From Triops longicaudatus (Eukaryota > Arthropoda > Branchiopoda > Notostraca > Triopsidae), in contig JAGQDJ010000195.1 in NCBI GenBank assembly GCA_022885665.1, forward strand, positions 33,912 to 97,911: a DNA stretch of 64,000 nt. Reading direction: 5' to 3'. The position numbers and the translations under genes are program-made. Below are positions 39,060 to 50,906 of the stretch, one piece after another. The notes beneath the pieces are model-generated. The model was not told the DNA's origin, made no database searches, and saw only the letters and a list, made by a program, of their open reading frames with translations. How positions within the stretch are numbered: position 1 is the first letter of the stretch; every line of letters begins with the position of its first letter.

Positions 39060-41958
39060 ATAGAAAAATAAGTTTCTGATAAATTGATCCGGAACTATGG
39101 CATCGTTCGTCTTACCTCCTCGTTGTCTTTCTCTAAAAAGCGGCCTAGTCTACTGGCAAACGGATGTCCTAACGCCACCCATTCTTTCTGTATTAGTGAC
39201 TGGAAGCCGTGTAGTGTACGGTAATGGGGATCGATAATGATCTGCGTAAGGGATGATATCAAAGCTGACATATCGCGGCCTTCGCCTTCTTGGAGCACGA
39301 CGGAGACCGAATCTTCGCACAACGATTTGGCAGCACGTAAAGCAATTCGCAAACATGACGTGACACACTGGGGCCACTGGGAAGCTTCTAGTAAACTAAG
39401 ATACCGCGTATCTTGCTCGGTAAAGCGACGCAAGCTGTCTGGGGGTGCACAACAATGGTCTCGTAATTTTGACCAACTCCCAGCAACGTCTTTCAAGCTA
39501 GGAGCGATACGATCCAACTCAAGTATCAAAGATTCCCTTGCTGTAGGATGCGTTGCACGAATCCGCTCTAAAAGCACGCTTTCCTCTTGACTACAGAAAA
39601 ACGACTCACTTTTGTTACATATTCAACAACAAACAAGAAGCTAATAGGTGAATCATTCTTAATGTACCTTGAAATAGCAGTAGGAAGGGATCGGGCCATT
39701 CGAATAATTACACAGCCATGGTCGTTGCCCCATACCCACACCGGTGGCCGCTGGCCTAGGAAGTATTGACTCGATTGTGTCACCAATTCATCTGTCAAGG
39801 CTGCCGGAACAATAAAAGCTTCACACAAACTACGATTGGAACGAAAAAAGGACGATGCAATCCTAAGTTCGAACTTTAGCAATCCAAAATGCCAGTATCA
39901 CCTGGGACACACTTGGTAGTTTTCGTTGACAGTACAAAGTCGCCATTTTTTGTCCTGGTTACAACCACAGCGCTCCACTTCAAGCAGCCAATCGTCGTCT
40001 TGATTAAAATAGGCTGTGTTGGGATCTAACTGTGATGCTGGCAGCCTTCACGAAAGCAAATATTTCAATATCTCTGTAACTTGAATTCTATTACAGTCGA
40101 ACACCGATTTTGTCAAACCCAACTCCCAACTACATCAACTGCCTGTTGTCTTCCTTAAGGCACGGTATACACAAACTTCTTATGGGAGAATAATTTGGAA
40201 AATTTCAGACATGAACGGTAAAATCTTTTAAAAAATCAGACAAATTTTTACGACTAGTAATTTTCCCTCAGATACTCCAATAAAGTTATATTTGAAGTAT
40301 AAAGAAGGCAATATAGATTTTTTTTTTTTTTTTTGGGGGGGGGGGCACTTGAATATTTGGTATTTTATTAACGCATTTAAATCAAGAATCTGTCAACTAT
40401 CCTAATTTTCAACTACCCCCGATCCGGACCATTTGACAAAATTTGAGTTCTACTCTGTATGAAAAACCCTTAAAAGCCGCAGCAAAGGTAGTACAAGTGA
40501 TAACATTAGGCCTACACCGGTACACAATACAAATAATAATTAAACAAAATAAAAACTTACAAGCATTCGAAAGCGAAGACGAGTTCTAATCGTGTAGGGA
40601 AAGCATGATGTAGAATAGCATTGGCCAACGTCCGGCCAGAACCTACAGACGAAAACCGAAACCCGAAACTAACGACTCGGAAATCCTACACGGTTAGTAA
40701 AACAATGTTATTCTAGCTTCAAAATCTAAGGCTTCTGTTCATTACCCGACAAACAATTTGCAAGCACTTGATGCTCCCATGCGCACTGGCTCCAGGTACA
40801 AGTCGTCTTCGCTTCTCGCCGCTGACATGGTACAGGCTTTCCACATTCGCTAGGCAAATGTCACCCGAGTTTAGGAGTTTGTTTCTCTGACCTTCAGTCT
40901 AAAGATACACAAGCCGATTAAGGAAAAAAAAGAGGTATTGTTTTACGTACCGGTGAATTTTGAGGGTCGATGAAGGTAACCTTGAAGTTGGTGACAAAGA
41001 GCGTCCCGGATTTGCCTTGCTTACGATCGCTGAGAACAGCGTAACGAAGTACACTGGGTGCTACGGCTATGATAACTTCCCCTGCGCAAAACCGGAAGTT
41101 AGTTAATAATTATCACAAGGGTGGACGTAGTTCGGCCTAACAGATGAGTTTGCAGCACACGCACAATCAGCCCTTTTCTCGATTATGACCACTCCAATGC
41201 GTGCCAACGACGGTATTCCAGCACCAGAAAGACAATGAAAGAGATAACAGTAGCCAGCACCGCACCCAATGAATAGCAACACAACATGGTTATTTTCTAT
41301 GTGTGTGGGTCCAAGTTTAATGAGTACACGGGTAGGTTTTAAGTCTCTGATTTAGTTTGCGTCTATTTCTGTGAGGTATGTGAAGAAAAAACGAGTACAT
41401 CAAGCGACAGTAAAGCCTGAAATCTCCTGTAAAAGGAAAGAATTTTTATACGGCTTTAGCGGGATGATTCATGTGTGGAAGGAATGCGATTAGTGGAAGC
41501 AAAACGAACGGAAACTATGTTTTAGTCAACGCTATGTAACCGGATGGAGTTTCTAATTACGCTAACAAGCTCTTTTCTTCGTATTTTGCCAGGAACGCTG
41601 TTCGACAACGAGCTGATTTACAGAGCTACGAACTTACCAGGCAGCAAATGTGGTTCTACTAGTTTAGCATCTTCATAGCCAGGCTTTTCTCCATTCGCCT
41701 ACAACGACAGTTTGGCCATTAATTGACGTGTTGGGCAAGGCAAAATACTGTATGCGTGGGAAGCAGGCAATTGGGATTAACAAGCGGGAATTTGATGACT
41801 AACTAAAGGTCTTGCAAAAGTTAGATTAATGTCTAAACAATGTTAATAAAGAATATACAGGAAGCGAAAATGAACCATGCGGTTAAAATAAAGCAGACTG
41901 TCGTCACCTTTGTGTCGTATTCATCAATATCCACGTAAGTTTTAAAAGTTGTCGACAT
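37025..41958 (-). CDS. Myotubularin-related pseudophosphatase (MTMR10/12 class)
   Basis: Catalytically dead relative of 3-phosphoinositide phosphatases; such members normally act as adaptors for active myotubularins on endosomal membranes. Ten exons, right to left: 41908-41958, 41638-41698, 40951-41081, 40746-40898, 40561-40685, 39902-40045, 39668-39862, 39116-39590, 38808-38978, 37025-38725; 3207 nt, 1068 residues, all phases matching. The PH-GRAM part spans about residues 20-180 (HLLPGEVIIAVAP, SGTLFVTNFKVTFID, RVVSFGFRFSSVGSGRTLANA). The phosphatase-like part runs to about 500 (PPVWVWGNDHGCVIIRMA, DMSALISSLTQIIIDPHYRT, FQSLIQKEWVALGHPF, FLDCVWQLTQQCPTAFEF). The CX5R active site is replaced by VVLQEGEGRD at about 384-393, so neither Cys nor Arg is in place. 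The last exon adds about 560 Ser-rich residues with one helical stretch (LSEQILSLEKSVVAMEEKMA). That tail is far longer than usual for the family. Confidence 0.94.
39008..39060. repeat. Trinucleotide microsatellite (TAA)n
   Basis: About 15 TAA units in the MTMR intron 38979-39115, followed by an AAAT-type run. It overlaps the far side of the acceptor's pyrimidine tract, so length changes could affect splicing. Confidence 0.9.
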
Positions 41959-42314
41959 TGCATCCACAGGATGTATAGGAGATAGCGGGATGAAACACAA
42001 ACAAAAACAGTTAGCCGGGCTCAAAACTGAACAGCGAGTAGTCTTCGGCTTTTCCTAGCAAGCCCGTGAGTCAGCGCTTCGGATTTCGGCGCGGGAAACT
42101 TGATTTCGTTCACGCACAAGTAGATAAAGCATTAAGGCGCAGAGTGGAATTCAGGATTTAGTAGATTTTTTCCGTTGAAAGTAACTTCAGTACGGATAAA
42201 CCGCAAGTCTATGTGGTGTGCAAATGGTAGAATAAAGAAAAACGGACGTTCACTCTAGGATAGTGCAAAAATTATTGTGCATTTGCACGTGAGATAGTGC
42301 GCCCCCGGTCTCCC

Positions 42315-42626
42315 ATATCCGTTTAGAAAAGTAGATTGCCAGTTTCTTACGGCAAAACATACGAGTACTTTATCCCACCCCACCTAGCCCAGAGTGGACA
42401 CTCCCCCTGATAGTTAATACACATTGAAGGGCCATTAGTTTTTCTGGTAGTTTAGCCTTTTTTTCGTTCTCTGAAGCTCCCACTACCACTTTAAATAGCC
42501 AGAACATCCCTGCATCTAGTGAGTTTGTTATCACGCCTTAGTTTAACGCGCACACGAAATAAAAAAAAAAAAATAAATAAAAAAATAAAAAAAAAACGAA
42601 GCAAGCTGTCCGAACCGTCCCGTCCA
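42315..42626 (-). repeat. Dispersed ~300-bp repeat, copy C (inverted)
   Basis: On the minus strand it starts GGACGGGACGGTTCGGACAG at 42626 and shows, in the same order as copies A and B, TTTCGTGTGCG, TAGATGCAGGGATGTTCTGG, AGAGAACGAAAAAAAGGC, TATCAGGGGGAG and GTTTTGCCGTAAGAAACTGG. An A/T-rich insertion follows the end motif. Confidence 0.65.
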
Positions 42627-42851
42627 CAATCTGTTACAGTCAAACTCTGATCTAATCAGCCAGTAGATACCAAGGTGTGGTGCACATTCTGACATGGAAA
42701 ACCTTCGTTTAATTTGTCAATATTTTTTTTAGTATATATACTGGGTTGCCTACGTGAAAAGCGCCAAATATTTCAAGAATAACACGAAAGTTGCCAACGA
42801 AATTAATACGTTCTTGTATTTAATTGACAGTAGATCTTTGTTTTACGACTT

Positions 42852-42857
42852 TTTATT
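42852..42857 (-). terminator. Polyadenylation signal of GH7 copy 1
   Basis: AATAAA on the minus strand about 63 bp past the stop codon at 42920-42922. Confidence 0.45.
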
Positions 42858-42919
42858 ATCTCGACGTTACAATTTTAATCAGCATCATGTGAAAACTTGC
42901 CAGGGGCTTCGTTGTTTCT

Positions 42920-44572
42920 TTAATAAGTGGAACCAATAGGACCAACCTTGATATTACTGAATGTCACATAGGCATCAGGGTACAACACTTCGATAACATC
43001 AGGATCGCCAGAATCGGTAGGGCAGGGTCCGTTGAGGACACCAGGTTTGCTAGGATCAGCATCAGTAGGAAAGAGAGAATCCAACCACAGCATGTGACCA
43101 CCACGATCATCCCACAAGCTGAAAGTCAGCACCATACCCTGTCGGAGAGCTTCTCCCATGCGCGCGACGCCACCTAGTGTCGAGTGATAGTTCATACCTC
43201 CAAAGACAGATGTCGTGTCGGTAGCATATTGGTCGGTAATGGAATCGTACGGGGGAATACCGTTGACGTTCACCTAGCGAAATATAACGATAAATGTATT
43301 TTAGAGGAGTTGATCAGCTCTTCCTCCCTCGCCCCAATAAAACTAACCTGGGAGTTTTCAATAACTTGACCGTTCTGAACGTACAAACGGCGGATTTCCT
43401 TGAGGTTACCGTTAGCGGTACCATCTGTAGTGACGAATTGGGTGACAACAGTTACGGGTTTCGAAGTATCGACCTTGTATTGAGAGCCAGGACCATAGAA
43501 AGTTTGGTCTCCCAAACGGTAAGAGTTGAAGCCACAACCATCCTTGTCACAAACACCAGCATACCTAAGAAACATCCGTACTAACAACACATCGAACAGA
43601 CGTAAAAATAAATAAATAAAAATGAAAAATAAAGAAATAAAAAGAAAACAATAATGAAAAAGATAAATAAATACATAAAAAATACCTCTCGGAATTGTCT
43701 CCACAAGCAGTTCCTTGGCATGGGGAATAGCCGTCGACCGTGCAAGGATGAGAAGTGTAAACAGTGCTGAATTTGTTGGCCTCCCAGAGATCCATTTCGG
43801 CACAGCAGGTACCGTAATCGCCCCAATAGGCACTGTTGGCTTTCCCAGCAACCCAGGCAGCTCCGTGACCGCATTGGGCGTCACAGTAACCGGTACCGTA
43901 CTTAGCACCAGCGGTATTGGTAGGATACTTGGCAGTGCCACCATCTTCGTCCATTCCAATCAAATACAATGCTCCGTTCATTCCGCATTCCAAGGTTGAA
44001 ACGTCAACGTCGAAAGCGAGTTCTTGGTTAAGCAAGCGGAAATAACGATATCTAACAAGAAGTGCTTTAGAAAAGATTTTAAGGTTTCGAATCAAGTATA
44101 CTTGGTGCCGGTAGAGTCCAAGAGGTAAAAGCGAGATCCAATATTCTTGCCAGTGTCGGTCTGAGTGACGAAATTGAGCCTTGCGGCATTTCCGGAAGTA
44201 CTGACACCACTGTACTTCCAGTTGTCGGCAGTCACGCCCTCAACAACGCAGTTAGCAGTGCAAGTGTCAGGATCGGGGCAAATGGTGGCGTCCCAACCGT
44301 TGCCAGATCGACAGCTATCATAGCCATTAGCCTACGAGCGAACATATGAGTAATAAAAAAAAGGTAAATAAATAATAAAAAAGCAAAAAGATTACAGTAT
44401 GAACCCATCTCCAGTTAACATCCATAACAACATTGTCTGACTCTTGCTGGCAATTACCACGTGATGAACAGACTGAGATGGCTAAGGGCAAGTGGGTTTC
44501 AGGAGTTACAGTCCCCGCGTGTTGGGACACAACTCCCGCCACGAGGCAGGCGGCTAAAATCAGCAAACGCAT
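42920..44572 (-). CDS. GH7 cellobiohydrolase-like cellulase, copy 1
   Basis: Secreted glycoside hydrolase family 7 enzyme expected to cleave cellulose chains by the retaining mechanism in the gut lumen. Five exons, right to left: 44396-44572, 44102-44331, 43686-44051, 43348-43564, 42920-43273; 1344 nt, 447 residues. Signal peptide MRLLILAACLVAGVVS. Catalytic EXDXXE is present as CCAEMDLWEAN (Glu about 221, Asp 223, Glu 226). Other GH7 landmarks: ALYLIGMDEDGGTAKYPTN, AKYGTGYCDAQC, VCDKDGCGFNSYRLGDQTF, SLWDDRGGHMLWLDSLFPT, SNIKVGPIGSTY. The protein ends right after the core, with no linker or cellulose-binding module, as in other crustacean GH7 enzymes. A TATA box lies 54 bp upstream of the ATG. 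Tandem copy 2 has the same exon layout. Confidence 0.96.
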
Positions 44573-44625
44573 GTCTGTACCTGACATAAACGTGTCTTTC
44601 GACAACTTTAGAATTGTAGAACGTG

Positions 44626-44633
44626 CTTATATA
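44626..44633 (-). promoter_or_regulatory. TATA box of GH7 copy 1
   Basis: TATATAAG on the minus strand, 54-61 bp upstream of the start codon. A matching TATATAAAG sits at an equivalent distance before GH7 copy 2, which supports a real core promoter and a very short 5' UTR. Confidence 0.65.
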
Positions 44634-45833
44634 GTCCCCAGTGTCAATTTTAACACGGGTAATCTTGTGTGTTATCGCGAGTAAACAAACGTATTATTAA
44701 GCACTGCACAGAAGCCAAAGCTGTCCTTACGATATGGTAGTGAAAACTTTCTTGTGCGTTTTGTACTTGCCTTCTAAAACCTGCTCCTGTTTATTTTGTG
44801 TCCGTGAATGTTAAACCTTTGTATCATAAGATTGTGATAAGTACAAAAACGATTCGAGCGTGTGAACGTCGAAATAAAAGCGGAAATGTTTTAGTTTTTT
44901 TTCTCTTGTCTAATCTAGCTTCACGGCTATCACCTGTTTGAAATAAACGTACGTGTCGTTTAGAAACGCCGCCCTTGAAAGTACTGGTTTTGAAAAGAGC
45001 ACGATAGCTGGCTCATTTCTTTATCTTAAGTGGATTACCTGCACAATATGTGTATCTGTTCGTTTGCACTTTTTGTTTTACTTTACCAGCGTTGGACGGA
45101 GCCTATTGCTGGAAGTTTTCATGTACAAACGTACTTACAGTGTCGCTGTGTTTTACGTATACATCGGGCAACTTTTGCGCGTTGTCCTTGTTTGCACTTA
45201 TACGTAAAAATAAATGTTTGAATGCACTTTTCTGTAGCGATAAGAGGCGAGATTGGCAATATTCCAACCGTTTTCTGGACTTGGCGCTGAAAACAAAATT
45301 ACAACAGTCTATATTTAAACGTTTTTCTTATCGCTTTGTGTCACTTTTGACGAAATACCTTGAAAAACTAGTAAAATTTGTCCATAGTGCGAAAGTTTTG
45401 ACATTTACCTGACTTAATTCTTCCTTTCATGAAAGAATAAAATAGGAAGACTTTTTCATGAAAAATCTTTTCATGAAATTATTTTAATGTTTCACCATTT
45501 ATTTGAAAAATGGCATATTCAGCTCGTGTATACAATTTACTGTAAGCTTATCTGACAATATTTCAAGCTTGTGTGTTGCATATTCCCTATGTTAGCATTA
45601 CTGTCGCAACAATTTTGAAATGTTGAAGTAATTTTTCAGAATTTTACTAGCAGGCATTACAAAACCATGCTTGCATGAATTTTTTTAAGAGCTGTGTGAT
45701 TTTCTAAATTTTGGCACGTCATAACGAGACGAAGAACAGTCGCACAATTGTACATTTTTTATCCACGTGAATAATAAAAATATATTTTAAATCAGCATCG
45801 AAAGCAGTACTGCTAAGAACTTCGGTGTATTTC
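44634..45833. other. Spacer between the two GH7 genes
   Basis: About 1.2 kb, AT-rich; upstream region of copy 1 and downstream region of copy 2. Short ORFs on the plus strand (44953-45412) overlap each other in all frames and look random. A short inverted repeat around 45427-45476 (TTTCATGAAA-type words) is the only structure I see. Confidence 0.5.
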
Positions 45834-47570
45834 TTAATAGGTGGAACCAATGGGACCAACTTTAATGTTACTATATGTCACAGAAGCATCGGGGTACAAG
45901 TTTTCGATAACATTAGGGTCTCCGGAATCCGTGGGGCACGGTCCACGATTAACACCAGGCTGGCTTGGATCAGCATTGGTTGGGAAAATAGAATCCAACC
46001 ACAACATGTGAGTAGTACTATCGTCCCACAAGCTCATAACCAGCACCACACCCTTCTTGAGGGCAGCACCCATCTGTCTGAGCCCGCCCTTTGCAGCATG
46101 ATCGTTGTTGCCTCCAAAAGCGCTCTTCGTAGCAGCGCACATTTCGTCGCTAAGCGAGTCGTACTGCGCAACACCGCTGATGTTAGCCTAATACAAACAA
46201 AATGTGCATTAAAGCGTGACCTAAAGCCGAACCCGATTATATTGTCTTTAAACTAAATAAACTTAAAACGTGAGACGAGCAAAATTTTTAGATATGTAAT
46301 AAAAAACTGGAATAAATTGAATAATTAATTATTATAAAAAACTAACCCTGGAGTTTTGGATAACTTGGCCGTTTTGTACATACAGACGGCGGATCTCCTT
46401 GAGGTCACCATTTGCAGTGCCATCAGTAGAAATAAACTGAGTGACAACAGTCACGGGTTTGGTACTGTCGACTTTGTAGCCAGAGCCAGGGCCGAAGAAA
46501 GTATGGTCTCCCAAACGGTTGGAAGCAAAGTCACAACCGTCTTTGTCGCAAACGCCATTATACCTTAACAACAATTACAGATACTTGTTGAAAAAAATTA
46601 TTAATCAAGCCTACATTTTTAGTAAATTTACCCAAGAGTTTACCTGTTGGGGTCGTCACCACACGATGTTCCTTCACACTGGGTCTGTTCGTTGACAGTG
46701 CAAGGATGAGACGTGATAGCTTGGCTGAACCTGTTGCCTTCCCAGAGGTCCAGTTCAGTGCAACAAGTGCCGTAATGGCCCCCACCGTTCTGCCAATCCA
46801 AACTATTGGCTTTGCCATTGATCCATTTTACCCAATGAGGGCATTGGGCATCGCAATAGCCAGTACCGTACTTAGCTCCAGCCTGGTTCGTAGGGAATCT
46901 GGAAGTGCCACCGTCTTCGTCCATCTCCGCGAAGTACAAAGATCCGTTCATACCACATTCCAGTTTCGAAACGTCGATGTCGAAGGTGAATTCTTGATTG
47001 AGCAGGCGGAAAATGCGGTACCTATTTTTATGTATATTTTCATTCAGATTTTTTGTTTTGTTTCAGAGTTAACATGTAGTGTATACTTAAGACCGCTGGA
47101 ATCCAAGAGGTAAGTGCGAGAGCCAACGTTTTTGACGTATGGTCCTACAGTGACAAACTTGATCGTCACAGCGTTTCCGTTCGTGCTGACTCCGTACTGA
47201 GTCGACCAGTCACTGCTGCTTACACCTTCAATAACACAGTTGGCAGTGCAAGTGTCTGGATTAGGACAGAGAGAAGGGTCCCAGCCACTGCCGACGAGAC
47301 AACCGGTACTGCTGGTAGCCTAAGGTAAAGAACAGTGAAGAATTAAAATAAAGAAAAAATAAAAATAATAAGAAAATTAAAAGAGGTTGTTACGGTATGG
47401 ATCCATCTCCAGTTGGCATCTAGAACTACGCTGTTAGATTCTTGCTGGCAATTACCAGGTCCATAACAGACCGAGGTCGTCAAGGGCAGGTGATACTCAG
47501 GAGTATATGTTCCATAATTTTGGGACACTACTCCTACCACGAGGCAGGCTGCGAAGATGAGCAAGCGCAT
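45834..47570 (-). CDS. GH7 cellobiohydrolase-like cellulase, copy 2
   Basis: Tandem paralogue of copy 1. Five exons, right to left: 47394-47570, 47087-47319, 46644-47021, 46347-46563, 45834-46187; 1359 nt, 452 residues, with all four introns at the same places and phases as copy 1. Signal peptide MRLLIFAACLVVGVVS. The catalytic EXDXXE reads CCTELDLWEGN (Glu about 226 and 231). Other landmarks: SLYFAEMDEDGGTSRFPTN, AKYGTGYCDAQC, VCDKDGCDFASNRLGDHTF, SLWDDSTTHMLWLDSIFPT, SNIKVGPIGSTY. The loop before the active site is longer than in copy 1 (SLDWQNGGGHYG), which could alter substrate tunnel shape. No cellulose-binding module. Both copies look functional. Confidence 0.96.
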
Positions 47571-49586
47571 TTTTTAATCTGATTCATGCAGCCTTCCGGC
47601 TACTCACGTATTATAGAATACGCTTTATATAGTGCTTCGTGTTATTTTTTAATATTTCTAATCTCGTGCGTTATCACTAGCAAACATTTATTCTAACAAA
47701 AAGTTAAACGTGTTTGCGCGATAGTCTTAAAAAAATCTATCGAACACCCTCCACATGCCCCTAAACTTCCCTCGCAACACCTCTATCTTTATTTAGCGTC
47801 CGAAAACTTGAGAACTGAGTCGTTTGATTACGATAAGTGGGAAAACAGTTCGAGCGTGTGAAGCTCGAACTGCAATTGAGGGTGTCGGAATCTTTTCTGT
47901 ACGTCTAATCTTGCTGCGTAGCTACAAGAACGACATGTAAGTTACAATATTTGTAACTGCTATCCGAAAGAAACAGAAAGCGCGTCCTTCACATCGTAAT
48001 GCTATCATAATATCGTTTATTTCATTGTCATTTACTTTGTCATCAAACCGTGAATTTTGATGAGAATAGTGAGCTTTCAAGGAAGTGTAGTATAGTACAT
48101 GTTTCGTCCATGACTCCAATGTGTTTTAAGAGTACGGAACGTAGGGCGAGCAGCGTGCCAAGTAATGATAGGAAAGGAAGCTGCCGAAGTAGGATAATAT
48201 GGAGAAAGCTGAGAGAAACACGTAAAACGTAATAACTTGCAAACCTCAGGAAAAAAAAATGAAGGACTAAAAATCAGGGAAAAATAATTTTTAACACTTC
48301 TGTAGCACAAGAAGTATTTCTTGCACAAAGAATTCAATAAATTAAATCAGAACTCAACAACTTGTGACCTTTGCTGCAGCAGTGGAAATCCCCGTCCGAG
48401 TTCCCAAACACGGAATAGTGAACTCCTTACCACTTTCCGGAAAACCCTTAGAGCGTGAAAGACTGGTTACCACTTTGCGTTTCTATTCGTTGATAGATTT
48501 ATTCTGCTCGCGTGTTTTTTCTTTGGTCATTTTCTATTAACACGAATTTTCGGTCACAGTTTTAGTACAAACCTCGCTGTTTTTATGGCAATGAGTTTAA
48601 AGAAGGGACAAGACATGTTTTAAAATTCACAAAAGACGAACTTCTGCCAAACTAGTAAAATTATCCTGATCCTGGTGCATCGACTTTTCACGGAGCCGAA
48701 TGTTCACCACGCGATTTTTAAAACTCACATTAAACATGTTTTTACACCAATCTGGCTTTTAAGGTATAGAAACCTATTAATGCGGGTGTATACATTGTAC
48801 TTGTTTTTGTCATCGCTGTTGAAGCTTTTTATATATGCATTATGCTTACGTGACAAATCAAGCAAGAGTTGCAGAAGTCAAGGACTCCAATAGCTTTCAG
48901 AAAATAACTGAAATAAAGAAACCATTTATGTCGCGTTATCACATGCGTGGGCAGTGTTCCTTCCTGACCGTCTTACAAATTTTCAAATAAAAACACTTGT
49001 TCCACAGTAACAAGTTTACAACAGTGGTTGTCCCCGCTAACGTCCTTTTCCGTATTCAGCAACCAGCAAGTGCGCACTTGATGAGATGCTCACATCGCAG
49101 TCTGGGAAGAAGAGTCGATAACTCTTCGGAAATCATTTGTCTTTAATTCCAATCACTGACAAGAACACAAGAATCAGAAAAATAGGTTATAAGAATCTTT
49201 ATAGAAAGTTTTTACTTTACCAAGAAAAAATTCGCAAATGTTCAAGTTTCCTTTCATAGCAGTTTCGCAAGACTAGACAAAACAGGTTCGAACTTGTTTT
49301 ACATCTTGATTTTCCCTTCCATGGCTTTAAATTTCTTGGGTGGAAGGTTTTCCCGGGGAAGCACAACCTGTTCTATGGAGAGCTAGATACTTACGCTGTA
49401 CTTCTTTACCGAGGACGTGTGTGATGGAAATGGACTAATTGCGGGAAAAACACTCCAAGGTGAGCAGCTTGGAAACCCATAACAAAAAGCAGAAGCCGCA
49501 TGGTATAAAGCCCAACCGCATCTCTCTGGCTGCATCATTCGAGTGAGAACCAGTTCCCTGTTTACCAAGTCGTTCGTTGACCCACC
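47571..49586. other. Spacer between GH7 copy 2 and the Gly-rich gene
   Basis: About 2 kb between divergent genes. Apart from the GH7 TATA box at 47623, it holds only short scattered ORFs and AT-rich sequence. Confidence 0.5.
47623..47631 (-). promoter_or_regulatory. TATA box of GH7 copy 2
   Basis: TATATAAAG on the minus strand, 53-61 bp upstream of the start codon, mirroring the arrangement at copy 1. Confidence 0.65.
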
Positions 49587-50000
49587 ATGTCATCCAAGCT
49601 AATTGTAATTGAGTTACAATATGTTTCAATTTATGTTAATTTATTTTAACTTACAATTCTTACATTACCGTGTGTTTTGTAGGTATTCGTTTTTGCCTGC
49701 ATTTTGGCCGTGTCTCTGGCCATGCCCATGCCACAGTTTGGAGGGTTTGGTTTTCCTGGCTCGCAAGCTTCTGCGGGAGGCCTCAGTGGCTCCAGCAGCG
49801 GGCTCTTCGGAAACCAGGGATTTGGAGCCGGATTCGGTAGTGCCAGCGGACCTCATGCGGCTTTCGCCACTGGTCAAGGCTCTTCTTCCAGTAAGATTTA
49901 AAAAAATTAATAAGTCGAAATCTAATTCACTGTTTTCCCCGAAATAGGTGGCATTTTTGGCGCTAGTGGAGCTGGTGGCGGTACTGCTTTTGGCTTCTAA
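49587..50000 (+). CDS. Small secreted Gly/Ser/Phe-rich protein
   Basis: Three exons: 49587-49604, 49683-49890, 49948-50000; 279 nt, 92 residues, phases matching. MSSKLIVFVFACILAVSLA is a clear signal peptide, built across the first splice junction. The mature part is Gly/Ser/Phe-rich (FGGFGFPGSQASAGG, FGNQGFGAGFGSASG) and ends GGGTAFGF with no cysteine. Such composition is seen in cuticle and other extracellular structural proteins and in some Gly-rich antimicrobial peptides; the sequence does not decide between them. An AATAAA lies at 50202. Confidence 0.8.
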
Positions 50001-50201
50001 ACCCGTTGTAACGTACGCAGTTCAGGAACGAATCATTGGCAAAGCTTAAAGAAACACGGACCACTTTTACGCCTACATTCTCGAAATTTGTGTAAGCCCC
50101 AGAGGTTATACAATACATGGTTAAAACTGACAAAATACGTTTTTCACTGTAACTTCCACCGTGAATGAAGTTATGATACAATTAGGTGTACGAAAATTTT
50201 T

Positions 50202-50207
50202 AATAAA
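50202..50207 (+). terminator. Polyadenylation signal of the Gly-rich gene
   Basis: AATAAA in a TAATAAAATAAAG context about 200 bp after the stop codon. Confidence 0.55.
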
Positions 50208-50906
50208 ATAAAGCTTGTTAAAATAATTGTTTTAGATATATTAAGCAGTTTGCTTTAACACTTAACTTTGGCGAAAACAGAATATATGTCGGTTGGTGTT
50301 GGAGTAAGTAAAGTCTGGCGAATTTTTGTTGTGGAATTCTAGTACTAGAATTGCTTTCGCAGAAAATTACTTTAAAACGAATTTAATAAATTGTCAGATC
50401 ACATTTCTAATGGTATTAGAGCTGAAATTTGAGGATCTTCTAAGTAAGTTATAACGTTTCTAAAAAAATAGGATAAGATATTGTTAGAACTTTTTGTTGA
50501 GATGTTGTAACCAAATGCTGAATATTTTCTTAAAAAACTCGACTCTTCACGTGATACTCCTATCCGTGATCCATTCTTCACGTGATACTCCTATCCTTCG
50601 CCACTTTTCAACATCGTATCCATTTTAACATTTCACAATTTGCTTTCGAAACTGTTTTTAATCTGTTTCAACACTTTACGTTAATTCTGTGATTTATTAG
50701 GCTAATCGATCTTAAATTTTTATTTGAGAGTTAAAATAAGAAAGTCAAATTCAGAATTATAACAAAGGAGTGTAGGTTAGTTTATTTACCGTAACCTTAC
50801 GATTGTCAAGAGGAAATAAGCTTGAACGCGGAAAAGCACGCGGATAAAATGCACAAATGGAAGCCGTTCCAAATTTTATAAGGTTTAATCCAAGTGTAAT
50901 CCTTTT
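50208..50906. other. Spacer upstream of the opsin
   Basis: About 700 bp, AT-rich. A 17-base word (TTCACGTGATACTCCTA) occurs twice, at about 50539 and 50578. The opsin promoter should be here; TATA-like words are present but not decisive. Confidence 0.45.

Larger units (their letters stand above)
41959..42919. other. Spacer between MTMR and GH7 genes
   Basis: Upstream region of the minus-strand MTMR gene and downstream region of GH7 copy 1. It contains inverted dispersed repeat copy C and an A-rich stretch (42560-42596). No gene seen. Confidence 0.55.
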
